Assembly (NCBI RefSeq): GCF_900176355.1
Contig: NZ_FWXI01000007.1
Span: 1-64,000, forward strand
DNA length: 64,000 nt
Reading direction: 5' to 3'
Source: Sporomusa malonica
GTDB lineage: Bacteria > Bacillota > Negativicutes > Sporomusales > Sporomusaceae
Below the pieces are notes generated by a model. The model saw only the letters and a list, made by a program, of their open reading frames with translations. It was not told the DNA's origin and made no database searches. The translations under genes and the position numbers were made by a program. Below are positions 8,549-17,093 of this stretch, one piece after another; position 1 is the stretch's first letter, and each line of letters starts with the position of its first letter.

Positions 8549-9571
8549 TTAGACTCTAACAATCCAACCGGCTGGCTCCTCCAAATCACCGAATTGAATA
8601 CCGCAAAGAGTGTTGTACAGTTTGGTAGTATTTGGACCAACTTCCGTTTCACTATGGAAGACATGGAATTTATCTTTATATTGGATACCGCCAATTGGAG
8701 TAATAACAGCCGCAGTTCCGCAAGCACCCGCTTCTTTAAACTCATTTAGATTATCAATCAAAACGTCCCTCTCTGCCACTTTTAGGCCTAAATATTCTTC
8801 AGCTAGATAGAGAAGGGAATATTTCGTAATACTTGGCAAAATCGAGGGTGATTTTGGTGTGATAAATTCATCATCCCACGTAATACCAAAGAAATTGGCT
8901 GAGCCGACCTCCTCGATTCTTGTATGAGTCAATGGGTCAAGGTAGATACAATCACCAAACCCGCTTTTTTTCGCCAAATGATAGGAGTACAGGCTTGCTG
9001 CATAGTTACCGCCTACTTTGGCAGCCCCTGTTCCGTAGGGAGCTGCCCGATCAAAGTCGGAGACAATAAAATTAACAGGTGTCATACCGCCTTTAAAATA
9101 CGGGCCGACAGGGATGCAGAAAACAGAAAATAAATATTCCGGAGCTGGACCAACACCAATATTATCTCCTACGCCAATTAGTAATGGTCTAATATATAGA
9201 GTGGCACCGGAACCGTAGGGAGGAACATAGGCTTCATTGGCTCGTACCACCTGTAATACGGCTTCTACAAATTTATCTTCGGGAATTTCTGGCATTAACA
9301 GACGTTGAGCGCCGAGGTTTATCCGTTTGGCATTTTCATAAGGCCGGAAAAGTTGGATATCCCCATTCTTTGTTCTATAGGCTTTTAATCCTTCGAAACA
9401 CTGTTGTCCATAGTGCAATGCGGTAGAGGCCTCGCTGATTGAGAGTTTATTATCAGTTACAAGTTGGCCATTATCCCATTTGCCATCTTTCCAGGTAGAA
9501 ACATAACGAAAGTCTGTTTTTATATAACTAAAACCTAAATTATCCCAATCGATATTTGCTAGTTTACTCAT
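8549..9571 (-). CDS. ilvE: Branched-chain amino acid aminotransferase
   Basis: 340 residues, a class IV (D-amino-acid-transaminase fold) PLP enzyme transferring the amino group between glutamate and the 2-oxo acids of Leu, Ile and Val. Typical motifs: [15 protein letters not shown], the arginine-rich YIRPLLIG, the PLP lysine in [23 protein letters not shown] and the phosphate-cup segment [15 protein letters not shown]. Full length for the bacterial group-2 BCAT family. The gene has its own promoter and a T-box leader, so it is probably induced when a branched-chain tRNA is uncharged. A terminator follows directly and the gene is monocistronic. Confidence 0.95.
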   Translation of the reverse strand: MSKLANIDWDNLGFSYIKTDFRYVSTWKDGKWDNGQLVTDNKLSISEASTALHYGQQCFEGLKAYRTKNGDIQLFRPYENAKRINLGAQRLLMPEIPEDKFVEAVLQVVRANEAYVPPYGSGATLYIRPLLIGVGDNIGVGPAPEYLFSVFCIPVGPYFKGGMTPVNFIVSDFDRAAPYGTGAAKVGGNYAASLYSYHLAKKSGFGDCIYLDPLTHTRIEEVGSANFFGITWDDEFITPKSPSILPSITKYSLLYLAEEYLGLKVAERDVLIDNLNEFKEAGACGTAAVITPIGGIQYKDKFHVFHSETEVGPNTTKLYNTLCGIQFGDLEEPAGWIVRV

Positions 9572-9723
9572 AATTATGCACCCTCTCCTAAAAACATTAT
9601 TATTTGGCTAATCCATCATCGGCAGGATGATAATGAAAAAACCTCACGCCAGGCTTTGAAGTTTGACAAGCAAAATCAAACCAAGTTTTCCAAGTAACTC
9701 ATGGCCATACCCCCTATAAAAAT

Positions 9724-10033
9724 AAAAAAACTCTTGCCCTTCAAGTCAAATAGACTTAAAGGGGCAAGAGATAATCCTCGCGGTACCACCCTTTTTACAG
9801 ATATAACTATCTGCATCTCTCATCAGGTCAAACAACCCTAGCAGAATAACGACTGCACTCCTTACGGAGCTGAGACCGGCGCAGCTTACTTTGCAGTTCA
9901 GCTTTGCTGTTCAGGAGCGACGTTTGCATTCCCATCGTACCGATTCACACCACCCACCGGTTCTCTGAAACGACATAGAGCGCAAGTTCTCCCTCATCAC
10001 ATTTACCATATTAAGTTAAAGTGTAACTTTGTT
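9724..10033 (-). promoter_or_regulatory. T-box riboswitch leader of ilvE
   Basis: The minus strand shows the conserved T-box AGGGTGGTACCGCG (9779-9792), preceded by a Stem I region with CAGAGAACCGGTGGGTGG and GGTGTGAATCGGT (about 9925-9970). It is followed by a terminator stem CTCTTGCCCC/AGGGCAAGAG (9731-9740, 9761-9770) and a run of seven T (9724-9730). Uncharged tRNA would favour the antiterminator. The specifier codon could not be fixed with certainty; a branched-chain tRNA is inferred from the downstream gene. Confidence 0.93.
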
Positions 10034-10039
10034 TATTTA

Positions 10040-10068
10040 ACTATACGCTTATAGTTGTATTCTGTCAA
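10040..10068 (-). promoter_or_regulatory. ilvE promoter
   Basis: Minus-strand TTGACA (10068-10063), exactly 17 bp, then TATAGT (10045-10040). Near-consensus sigma-A promoter positioned just before the T-box leader; transcription would start near 10033. Confidence 0.85.
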
Positions 10069-10319
10069 TAAAAATTATATTTTTTTACACAGGTGTCTTG
10101 TAAGTATGCGCTTAGTCGTTTGATGGATAAATTTGCACGATTAAATTATGCCACCTTTTGTGAGGTAAGGCAACAGAAGATATAAGAGTACGGTTCGTGC
10201 TGTTTCCTACAAAGATACAGGGCAGAAGGAAACAAAGAAAGCATATGGAACTAGTTACCTGTAACATATGTTTTCAGAAAGAATAAGCAATATCTTGGAA
10301 GATAATAGAAGGAGGAAAT

Positions 10320-11429
10320 ATGATTGGTTCGCATGTTAGAGCCTTCAGGTGCCGTGCCTGTGGCTACTGTTGTTATAGAAATAAAGTATGGGATTCATAC
10401 CTTGCAGTTGATGAAGTCACTCTTGAAAAAATCGCCAATGAGGGAATTGACGATATCGAAAGAAATATTACGATAAGCCAAAATCATGTAAGACAGTTAA
10501 AATGTACTGGCAATCAATGTTCATTTCTAAATAAAAGCAATTTATGCGATATAAATTTCAAATATGGTTACGAGTATTTGCCTGATGCCTGTAAAACCTA
10601 TCCGCGAATAATCGGTTTAAGTACACGTGGAATTGAAATTTCGCTAATCTTTGTTTGCCGTGAAGCAATTAAAACAATTATTAGCCAAAACAGAATCAGT
10701 TTCAGTGAGGAAGAGATTAGCGGGTTAATACGTCCTAATATCTACCATTATGAGCTTTCCTCTACAGATGAATACGACATGCAACGCATAAAAAAGTACT
10801 TTGAGTTTTTACCAAATGCCATAAACGGTTTGCAAAATAGATGTTTGCCATTAAAAAAACGGCTGCTCATTTTAGGTGAAGAATCTCTTCGAATGAGTGA
10901 ATATGCGGAAAGTGTAAACTTCTCAGAACCGAGTATAAGGGATTCATTAGGAAGCTTTCATGAAATTATACTCAGTAGAACATATGAAGCGGATAATGAT
11001 TATACCGGACAGTACATCGATAACTTAAGGAAAATTCGCTCCATTATAGATGATAAAACTTTTTCCTTGTCGGAATACCAGAACATCAAGGAAACGTTTA
11101 TTGATAGAGAATATGACAAATATGAATATATATTAGAGAACTATTTAGTTAACTTTATGACTACTAACATATATTTTTTTAATGGATCGGCCTTCGGCTA
11201 TACTATGATGATGATTTTATTATCTTCGATTCAGTTATTTATGGCGGGGTTGGCTGCGTTCTATAGGCGTTCCCTGGATGAGGAAATAATAATATTAGCC
11301 ATTCAAACCGTAGATACGGCATTCTTTGGCCATATTAATTGGTTTTCAAATAAAATAACTGATATTATTAAACAGCATGGAATGTATGATTCTACAAAAA
11401 TGGCCGTAGTGCTAGGACAAGTATTGTAG
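10320..11429 (+). CDS. FliB-like flagellin lysine-N-methylase family protein
   Basis: 369 residues. The N-terminal Cys clusters (FRCRACGYCC, CTGNQCSFLN, LCDINFKYG, DACKTYPR) match the FliB/YkgJ Cys-rich fold, and the overall length and helical C-terminus resemble FliB, which methylates flagellin lysines. A good GGAGG site precedes the ATG. It stands alone between ilvE and a CheX/hemerythrin pair on the other strand, so no flagellar operon supports the role directly, although CheX hints at motility. Function is by family similarity only. Confidence 0.7.
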   Translation: MIGSHVRAFRCRACGYCCYRNKVWDSYLAVDEVTLEKIANEGIDDIERNITISQNHVRQLKCTGNQCSFLNKSNLCDINFKYGYEYLPDACKTYPRIIGLSTRGIEISLIFVCREAIKTIISQNRISFSEEEISGLIRPNIYHYELSSTDEYDMQRIKKYFEFLPNAINGLQNRCLPLKKRLLILGEESLRMSEYAESVNFSEPSIRDSLGSFHEIILSRTYEADNDYTGQYIDNLRKIRSIIDDKTFSLSEYQNIKETFIDREYDKYEYILENYLVNFMTTNIYFFNGSAFGYTMMMILLSSIQLFMAGLAAFYRRSLDEEIIILAIQTVDTAFFGHINWFSNKITDIIKQHGMYDSTKMAVVLGQVL

Positions 11430-11490
11430 TTCTTTCAAGTGGAGGACACAGTCTGCTGTCCCTTTAGTATCCCTTAATTACAGTAACTTT

Positions 11491-11530
11491 AGAAAAAGAA
11501 ATGCAACAAAGTGGTGTCACCTTGTTGCAT
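11491..11530 (-). terminator. Terminator of the cheX-hemerythrin pair
   Basis: Stem ATGCAACAAAGTG / CACCTTGTTGCAT (11501-11530 overall), followed on the minus strand by TTTCTTTTTCT. It lies 25 bases after the cheX stop. Confidence 0.8.
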
Positions 11531-11555
11531 CGGTCCTCGTATTCATCTCTCTGTA

Positions 11556-12020
11556 TTACTTGTTTTCGCCAATGGCAAAATTTAATCTTATACCACCTAT
11601 TGATGTGTGCAACGGAATCGTTAAAGTTTGCTCTGTATCAAGAGCAGTAGAATTATTTTCCCGAATAACGATTTGAGGTGGCAGTATATCGCAGTGATAA
11701 TTTGCCTGGGAAAGGTATGTAACGGCATTACCGCTGATGATATTAGACACCTCTCCTAACGCCGAAGTTACAAAACTGTCTAATTTATGCATCTCCATTC
11801 CAGACATTATTTTCACGATTTCTAGCGTAGTACTCTCAGGGAAACTGAAAAGTACAGAACCAGAAATATCTCCAGTCAGCTTAATGGCTACAGTCACTTC
11901 GTTTTCCGATATCAAATCCTTTTTTGCTGCTAACGAGCTTTTGGTAATCTCTAAATCCAGCATTAGTTTAAATACGTCTTTAAGTGCTTGAAAAAATGGA
12001 TTTACAAATTCTGCTTTCAT
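11556..12020 (-). CDS. cheX: CheX-like chemotaxis phosphatase
   Basis: 154 residues with the CheC/CheX/FliY fold. The CheX-type catalytic signature E-x2-N is seen in SALGEVSNIISGNA, preceded by VTVAIKLTGDISGSVLFSF. CheX dephosphorylates CheY-P. The start ATG overlaps the stop of the hemerythrin gene by 4 bases (ATGA), so the two are cotranscribed. The pairing with an O2-binding hemerythrin suggests a link between oxygen sensing and motility or a CheY-like regulator; that part is inference. Confidence 0.8.
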   Translation of the reverse strand: MKAEFVNPFFQALKDVFKLMLDLEITKSSLAAKKDLISENEVTVAIKLTGDISGSVLFSFPESTTLEIVKIMSGMEMHKLDSFVTSALGEVSNIISGNAVTYLSQANYHCDILPPQIVIRENNSTALDTEQTLTIPLHTSIGGIRLNFAIGENK

Positions 12021-12436
12021 GACTTACCAGCCTCCTGACCGATGTATTGTGCCATTTTTAGATCATCGGCCACTACATGATTGATTAACCACGTCATTAG
12101 TTTCCCACCCAATTGCTGCACTAACTCTTCATTATAGCCCTCTGTTGCAAAGGTTTCAGCATACTTACCGATCTCTCGCTTAAAATCTTCATGGATTTTC
12201 CGGTGTCCTTCATGGTTAGGGTAGTTAATTTCTTTTTGATATGCTTCCTCATAGTCAAAATGAATAATGACGTAGCTTTGCATAAATTCCATGGTTTCTT
12301 TTATCTGGCTAAGTTTCTCTTGCCACGGATCTTCCTGGTGAAGTAATTTTACAAACTGGGATACTCTGTAAAAAAGTTCTTCATGCTGTTCGTCTATTGT
12401 TCGAATTCCTATTTTGTACTTTTCTTTCCACATCAT
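12017..12436 (-). CDS. Bacteriohemerythrin
   Basis: 139 residues with all diiron ligands of the family: His in GIRTIDEQHEELF, the HFDYEE pair, HEGHRKIH and the C-terminal HVVADD. The fold reversibly binds O2 at a non-heme diiron site, useful for oxygen sensing or delivery in microaerobic or anaerobic bacteria. The start is taken as ATG at 12436 (MMWKEKYKIG), 8 bases after GGGGAG, rather than an upstream in-frame ATG at 12457 that overlaps a large palindrome. It overlaps cheX. Confidence 0.9.
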   Translation of the reverse strand: MMWKEKYKIGIRTIDEQHEELFYRVSQFVKLLHQEDPWQEKLSQIKETMEFMQSYVIIHFDYEEAYQKEINYPNHEGHRKIHEDFKREIGKYAETFATEGYNEELVQQLGGKLMTWLINHVVADDLKMAQYIGQEAGKS

Positions 12437-12455
12437 TAATTTATTCTCCCCTTTC

Positions 12456-12503
12456 AATATATACTGTTATAATTATTTGTTAATAATTATAACAGTATAT
12501 ATT
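12456..12503. repeat. 22-bp perfect inverted repeat upstream of hemerythrin
   Basis: Arms 12456-12477 and 12482-12503 are perfect complements (TACTGTTATAATTATT core) around a 4-nt loop TGTT. It sits 20 bases upstream of the hemerythrin start. It could be an operator for a dimeric regulator or an RNA hairpin in the leader; the AT-rich stem contains TATAAT-like sequence on both strands. Confidence 0.75.
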
Positions 12504-12595
12504 AGCAATGTCTAACTAAAATAGTAAATAAAGGATACATGAGCCGAAGCGATACGGAATTAAGCGGAAGCCGTAGGGAGGGTGCCTATATTGAA

Positions 12596-12642
12596 TGTGA
12601 GATATTCACAAATTAAAATTAATTAATTGTGAATATCTCACA
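12596..12642. repeat. 16-bp perfect inverted repeat
   Basis: TGTGAGATATTCACAA at 12596-12611 and its exact complement at 12627-12642, separated by 15 AT-rich bases. A protein-binding palindrome or terminator-like stem; it lies in the 385-base gap before the aldehyde dehydrogenase gene. Confidence 0.65.
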
Positions 12643-12719
12643 AGGAGCTTTCGTTGACTGGCCGGGAAAAGTTTGTTATTCTGAAACTGTCATAGTAATT
12701 CCGGTAAGGAATGATTAGT

Positions 12720-12775
12720 CAATGAAGACTGGAATGTAATGTAGATTGATATGCATTACATTCCAGTCTTCATTG
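12720..12775. repeat. 22-bp perfect inverted repeat before the aldehyde dehydrogenase gene
   Basis: CAATGAAGACTGGAATGTAA and onward (12720-12741) is perfectly complemented at 12754-12775 around a 12-nt loop. It ends 46 bases before the start of the aldehyde dehydrogenase gene. No T-tract follows, so an operator or mRNA leader hairpin is more likely than a terminator. The rest of the gap (12504-12595, 12643-12719) shows no gene. Confidence 0.65.
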
Positions 12776-12821
12776 CTATGCAGCACAATTCAATTTTTAA
12801 TCTGGAGAGGGAGGTAATATC

Positions 12822-14240
12822 ATGCAAGAATATGGTTTATTTATTGATGGAGCCTGGAATGTAACCGAGGAAAAAATTAGTGTAACCAACAAAGCCACCG
12901 GTACAGAGATCGCCCGTATTTCGGCAGCTGGCGAGGCTGAGGTGAAAAAAGCGGTTGATGCTGCTGAAAAAGCTTTTAAGACTGTAAAGCTAGAGCCTTA
13001 CAAACGGTATGAAATATTGATGAAAGCCAGTCAACTGCTCAAACAGAAGCAAAAGCAAATGGCTGAATTCCTTTCCCAGGAAGTGGGGAAGCCGCTGAAG
13101 GAAGCAATGGCTGAGGTAGCACGAGCCGAGCAGACTCTCATCCTTTCTGCCGAAGAAGCAAAACGTATGACTGGCGAAATGGTGCCGCTGGCAGGTGCGC
13201 CAGGCTGCGAAAATCGCTGGGCATTTACTATGCGGATGCCTGTAGGAATTGTGTGTGCCATTACCCCGTTTAATTTCCCCCTCAATTTAGCTTGTCACAA
13301 GATTGGACCGGCTTTAGCAGCAGGAAATACGGTGATATACAAACCGGCTACAGTAACACCTTTATCGGCAGTATTATTATGCGAAATTTTTGCCGAAGCA
13401 GGGCTGCCTGCTGGCTTTCTGAATCTCTTGACAGGATCAGGCTCTAAACTGGGTAAGCTATTGACCGAAGAGGAACGGATTGGCTTCTACAGCTTTACCG
13501 GCAGTCCGTCTGTCGGCAAAGATTTGCTAAAGAATGCAGGGTTCCGTCGTGTAGCACTCGAATTAGGTTCTAACTCGGCCAACATCGTCCATCATGATAC
13601 TGACATCGCCGCAACTGCCGGGTTATGTGCCAAATATGCGTTTGCGAATGCAGGTCAGGTGTGCATATCTTGTCAAAGAGTATATGTTCATCGCAGTGTG
13701 TACAATGAATTTTGCGATCAGGCAGTAGCCTATGCTCAGAAAGTAGTTATGGGTGATCCACTTGATCCTGCCACAGACATTGGTCCTATGATTAGTGAAG
13801 AAGAGGCAGCCAGAACCGAAGAATGGGTCAAAGCGGCAGTTGCCCTGGGAGCCAAGGTGCAGACAGGCGGCAAACGGCGCGGCGCCTGGTTTGAACCTAC
13901 CATCTTAACCGATGTCTGCCCTGATATGAGTATCGTTTGCCAGGAAGCCTTTGCTCCTATTTTTTCTATTATCCCTTATGACACAATTGAGGAAGCCATT
14001 GCTATGGTGAATAATTCTGTATATGGATTGCAGGCCGGTGTGTTTACCAATTCTTTAGAAATCGCCCGGTTATGTGCCATGAAGATTGAAACAGGCGGGG
14101 TTATCGTCAATGATGGTGCAACCTTTAGAACAGATAACATGCCTTATGGGGGCATCAAGGAAAGCGGTATTGGCAGAGAAGGCCCACAGTATGCTGTAAA
14201 AGAGATGACAGAAGAAAAACTAATTGTTTTTAAATTTTAG
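12822..14240 (+). CDS. NAD(P)-dependent aldehyde dehydrogenase (succinate-semialdehyde type)
   Basis: 472 residues, a complete ALDH superfamily enzyme: ITPFNFPLN with the oxyanion Asn, GNTVIYKPA, FTGSPSVGK, the general base Glu247 in LELGSNS and the nucleophile Cys281 in NAGQVCISCQR. It would oxidise an aldehyde to its acid. The neighbours (PucR regulator, GABA-type aminotransferase, GABA-permease-like carrier) suggest succinate semialdehyde or a related omega-oxo acid. GAGAGGGAGG precedes the ATG. It is followed 39 bases later by the regulator gene. Substrate is inferred from context. Confidence 0.85.
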   Translation: MQEYGLFIDGAWNVTEEKISVTNKATGTEIARISAAGEAEVKKAVDAAEKAFKTVKLEPYKRYEILMKASQLLKQKQKQMAEFLSQEVGKPLKEAMAEVARAEQTLILSAEEAKRMTGEMVPLAGAPGCENRWAFTMRMPVGIVCAITPFNFPLNLACHKIGPALAAGNTVIYKPATVTPLSAVLLCEIFAEAGLPAGFLNLLTGSGSKLGKLLTEEERIGFYSFTGSPSVGKDLLKNAGFRRVALELGSNSANIVHHDTDIAATAGLCAKYAFANAGQVCISCQRVYVHRSVYNEFCDQAVAYAQKVVMGDPLDPATDIGPMISEEEAARTEEWVKAAVALGAKVQTGGKRRGAWFEPTILTDVCPDMSIVCQEAFAPIFSIIPYDTIEEAIAMVNNSVYGLQAGVFTNSLEIARLCAMKIETGGVIVNDGATFRTDNMPYGGIKESGIGREGPQYAVKEMTEEKLIVFKF

Positions 14241-14279
14241 CGAGTAGACCGAGTTCAAACCGAGAGGAGGCTGCCAGTT

Positions 14280-15497
14280 ATGATCAGTTGCCAGGAAATA
14301 TGTACTTTACCTTCTTTAAAAAAGCTTACACTTGTTGCGGGAAAATCCGGTTTGGACCGTAGGGTGCGTTGGGTGCATTTTCTCGATCTGCCTGATGTAA
14401 TTCCCTGGGTACAGGGAGGCGAGCTGCTGATTATCACTGGCATCGGTTTGAATGGTGAAGTGCATAAGCTGAAAGATATTGTGCGCGGCATTATCAGGAA
14501 AAAACTAGCAGGCATTATTGTTAATGTCGGGCCCTATATCAAAGAGGTTCCTGCTGAGGTTATTAGTCTGGCAGATCAGGCAAATTTCCCGGTTTTTGAA
14601 CTACCCTGGGAGGTAAAACTTGTCGAGGTTACCGGTGACATATGCAGACATATTATTATGAAACAAACCGAGGAACGATCCATCAACGATTTTTTGGAGC
14701 AGTTATTGTTTCGTACCTCGGCCGACCCGGAAGAAATCCTTCAGCGGGCAGCTTATTATGGCTATGATTTGACGAAACCTTATCAAATAGCCATTGTTAG
14801 TCCTGCCCGCTTACTCGAATTTATCCAAAGTCAAAAACCAAAGGCTGAAAAAGACCTGGTTGCCCTTAAAATACGTTTTGAGCAAATTGTCCGTGATGTT
14901 CTAGCAATACACAATCAAAAGATCCCAGCCATGCTGCGGGTTGATGATGTTATCTTACTTATGCCCTATGAGGATAATACTACAGGATCACGTCAAAACA
15001 GTGAGCTTTTAACAGCAATATTGGAGAGGCTTGCTGCTAAAATACCAGGCTTAGCAGTTGCTGCCAGTTTGGGTGGCAGATTTGAGGGTCTGCAGGATGC
15101 CAGGCGAAGTTATATTCAGGCCACTAAGGTTCTGCGTTTTTCTGCGCATCAAACTGCGGCTAAGCCAATCTATGTCTATGAACAGTTAGGTATCTACAAG
15201 CTGCTCTTTGAGATGGAACCTGACAAACTGGCTGCTTATCATCAGGAAGTCATTGAACCGCTCCATGACTATGATGCCAAGCACAACATGGAATTGGTGT
15301 CCAGTTTGTTTGTGTATTTCGAGGAGAATTGTAATGCTGTCAAAACGGCGAAACGCCTGTTTGTTCATCGTAACACGCTGGATTACAGACTAAAAAAGAT
15401 TGAGGAAATCTCCGGGAGAAACTTGAGCGATCCCTATGATCGCTTGACTTTGCAGTTAGGGGTTATTGTCGGCAAACAACTGGGCAGCGAGCTATGA
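14280..15497 (+). CDS. PucR-family transcriptional regulator
   Basis: 405 residues. The N-terminal PucR domain (about 5-125, WVHFLDLPDVIPWVQGGELLI) is followed by a GGDEF-like middle part and the C-terminal PucR helix-turn-helix (about 345-405, NAVKTAKRLFVHRNTLDYRLKKI). The family controls purine, GABA and other nitrogen compound catabolism. It lies between the aldehyde dehydrogenase and aminotransferase genes and is most likely their local regulator. GAGAGGAGG precedes the ATG. A terminator follows it at 15610, so it ends the first transcript. Inverted TTCACAAA/TTTGTGAA (15502-15531) just after the gene may be an operator. Confidence 0.85.
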   Translation: MISCQEICTLPSLKKLTLVAGKSGLDRRVRWVHFLDLPDVIPWVQGGELLIITGIGLNGEVHKLKDIVRGIIRKKLAGIIVNVGPYIKEVPAEVISLADQANFPVFELPWEVKLVEVTGDICRHIIMKQTEERSINDFLEQLLFRTSADPEEILQRAAYYGYDLTKPYQIAIVSPARLLEFIQSQKPKAEKDLVALKIRFEQIVRDVLAIHNQKIPAMLRVDDVILLMPYEDNTTGSRQNSELLTAILERLAAKIPGLAVAASLGGRFEGLQDARRSYIQATKVLRFSAHQTAAKPIYVYEQLGIYKLLFEMEPDKLAAYHQEVIEPLHDYDAKHNMELVSSLFVYFEENCNAVKTAKRLFVHRNTLDYRLKKIEEISGRNLSDPYDRLTLQLGVIVGKQLGSEL

Positions 15498-15609
15498 ATA
15501 GTTCACAAAGCTGGACATAATAGTTTGTGAAGTGCTCACATAGACGCACTATCGTGCATCTGGTACTATTTGACTATAAACAAAAGCTGAATAGTTCATT
15601 TAGCAACGG

Positions 15610-15649
15610 CGCTGAATGTATATCGTACCGATATATACTCAGCGTTTTT
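15610..15649 (+). terminator. Terminator after the PucR gene
   Basis: Stem CGCTGAATGTATATCG with complement CGATATATACTCAGCG (one mismatch and bulge), tight loop, then TTTTTG. It separates the regulator from the aminotransferase gene. Confidence 0.75.
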
Positions 15650-15678
15650 GATTATTCATACCAGGGAGGCACATTATA

Positions 15679-16998
15679 ATGAGTAATACACAAGGAAAGT
15701 CGGCAGCGCTGATACAGAGAAAAAACAATGCAGTTCCCCGGGGAATTGCCAACTCTACAGGAGTATTTGTGGAAAAGGCCAGTGGCGTTGTCATTACCGA
15801 CGTCGAGGGCCGGGAGTTTCTAGATTTCTATGCAGGTGTAGGAGTTCTGAATGTTGGTCACTGTCCCGAGCCAGTGGTCAACGCCATAAAACAGCAGGCA
15901 GACAAATTACTTCATTCCTTTTTTGCCATTGCCATGTATGAACCTTATGTAGAGCTAGCAGAAAAATTGAATTCGCTAATGCCTGGTTCCAGTTTGAAGA
16001 AGACCATGTTTGCCAATAGTGGCGCCGAAGCTGTCGAGAATGCAGTGAAAATTGCGCGGCATGCAACCAAACGAACAGGCATTATTGCTTTTGAAGCTGC
16101 TTTTCATGGACGCACTTTTATGACTATGAGCCTGACTAGTAAGGTAAAACCTTATAAATATGGATTTGGGCCTTTGGCCTCGGAGATTTACAAGGTTCCT
16201 TCCGCCTACTGCTACCGCTGCCATTATTGTTCTACCTATCCGGAATGCGGCATGCACTGTCTGGAAAACTTCGAACGGTTTTTTACAGCGGAAATCGACG
16301 CTGAGCATATTGCCGCCATGATTATCGAGCCTGTACAGGGAGAAGGCGGATTTATCGTACCGCCGCCGGAATTCTTGCCAGGACTCAAGGCCATTTGCGA
16401 GAGTAAGGGGATCTTGCTTGTTGCCGATGAGGTCCAAAGCGGTTTTGGCCGTACTGGGAAAATGTTCGCTGTTGAACACTGGGGGGTAGAGCCGGACATC
16501 ATGACTACGGCAAAATCAATCGCTGCCGGTGTTCCCCTAAGTGCGATTACAGGCAAGGCAGAATATATGGATGCACCAGATGCCGGAAATATTGGCGGCA
16601 CCTATGGCGGTAACCCGCTGGCCTGTGTGGCTGGGTTGGAGACAATCAAATATATTGAGAACCATAAGCTTTGTAACCGGGCTGAAGAAATTGGCCGCAC
16701 AACTATGGCAAGGCTGAAAGCCCTGCAGGAACAATGCCCGATGATTGGTGATGTAAGAGGCATTGGTGCCATGATCGGCATTGAGATGGTTAAAGACCGG
16801 AAAACCAAGGAACCAGCCAAAGATATTACAGCTAAGGTAGTGAAATATTGTTTAGAGCAAGGGGTCATGTTAATCAGTGCCGGTATTTTCAGTAATGTAA
16901 TTCGTCTGTTGATTCCGCTGGTAGTTACTGACGAGCAACTGGATCGCGGTATTACCGTGCTGGAGCAAAGTATTCTGCGTGCTGCCGCCGAAAACTAA
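15679..16998 (+). CDS. gabT: 4-aminobutyrate-type class III aminotransferase
   Basis: 439 residues, a PLP class III aminotransferase. Visible are FANSGAEAVENAVK for PLP phosphate binding, EPVQGEGGF, the Asp in LLVADEVQSGFGRTG and the Schiff-base Lys279 in MTTAKSIAAGVPLS. The family converts GABA and other omega-amines with 2-oxoglutarate to a semialdehyde and glutamate. An aldehyde dehydrogenase and a GABA-permease-like carrier on either side support this. A Cys-rich insert (CYRCHYCSTYPECGMHC, about 175-195) is seen in many clostridial members. GGGAGGC precedes the ATG. Exact amine substrate unproven. Confidence 0.85.
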   Translation: MSNTQGKSAALIQRKNNAVPRGIANSTGVFVEKASGVVITDVEGREFLDFYAGVGVLNVGHCPEPVVNAIKQQADKLLHSFFAIAMYEPYVELAEKLNSLMPGSSLKKTMFANSGAEAVENAVKIARHATKRTGIIAFEAAFHGRTFMTMSLTSKVKPYKYGFGPLASEIYKVPSAYCYRCHYCSTYPECGMHCLENFERFFTAEIDAEHIAAMIIEPVQGEGGFIVPPPEFLPGLKAICESKGILLVADEVQSGFGRTGKMFAVEHWGVEPDIMTTAKSIAAGVPLSAITGKAEYMDAPDAGNIGGTYGGNPLACVAGLETIKYIENHKLCNRAEEIGRTTMARLKALQEQCPMIGDVRGIGAMIGIEMVKDRKTKEPAKDITAKVVKYCLEQGVMLISAGIFSNVIRLLIPLVVTDEQLDRGITVLEQSILRAAAEN

Positions 16999-17023
16999 TT
17001 TAACAAAATAGCTGCAAGCAAAG

Positions 17024-17067
17024 ACGCTTGTCGACAACCGTAAAGGTTGTTGGCAGGCGTTTTTTTA
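17024..17067 (+). terminator. Terminator after the aminotransferase gene
   Basis: ACGCTTGTCGACAACC pairs with GGTTGTTGGCAGGCGT (some G-U pairs) across GTAAA, then seven T. Partial read-through to the permease gene is possible. Confidence 0.85.
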
Positions 17068-17093
17068 TATAAAAACAAGAGGAGGCGAGTAAA

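Noticed and set aside
12596..12775. CRISPR array or tandem repeat
   Set aside because: The repeats are inverted pairs of different sequence, not direct repeats with spacers. No CRISPR array was seen in the window.
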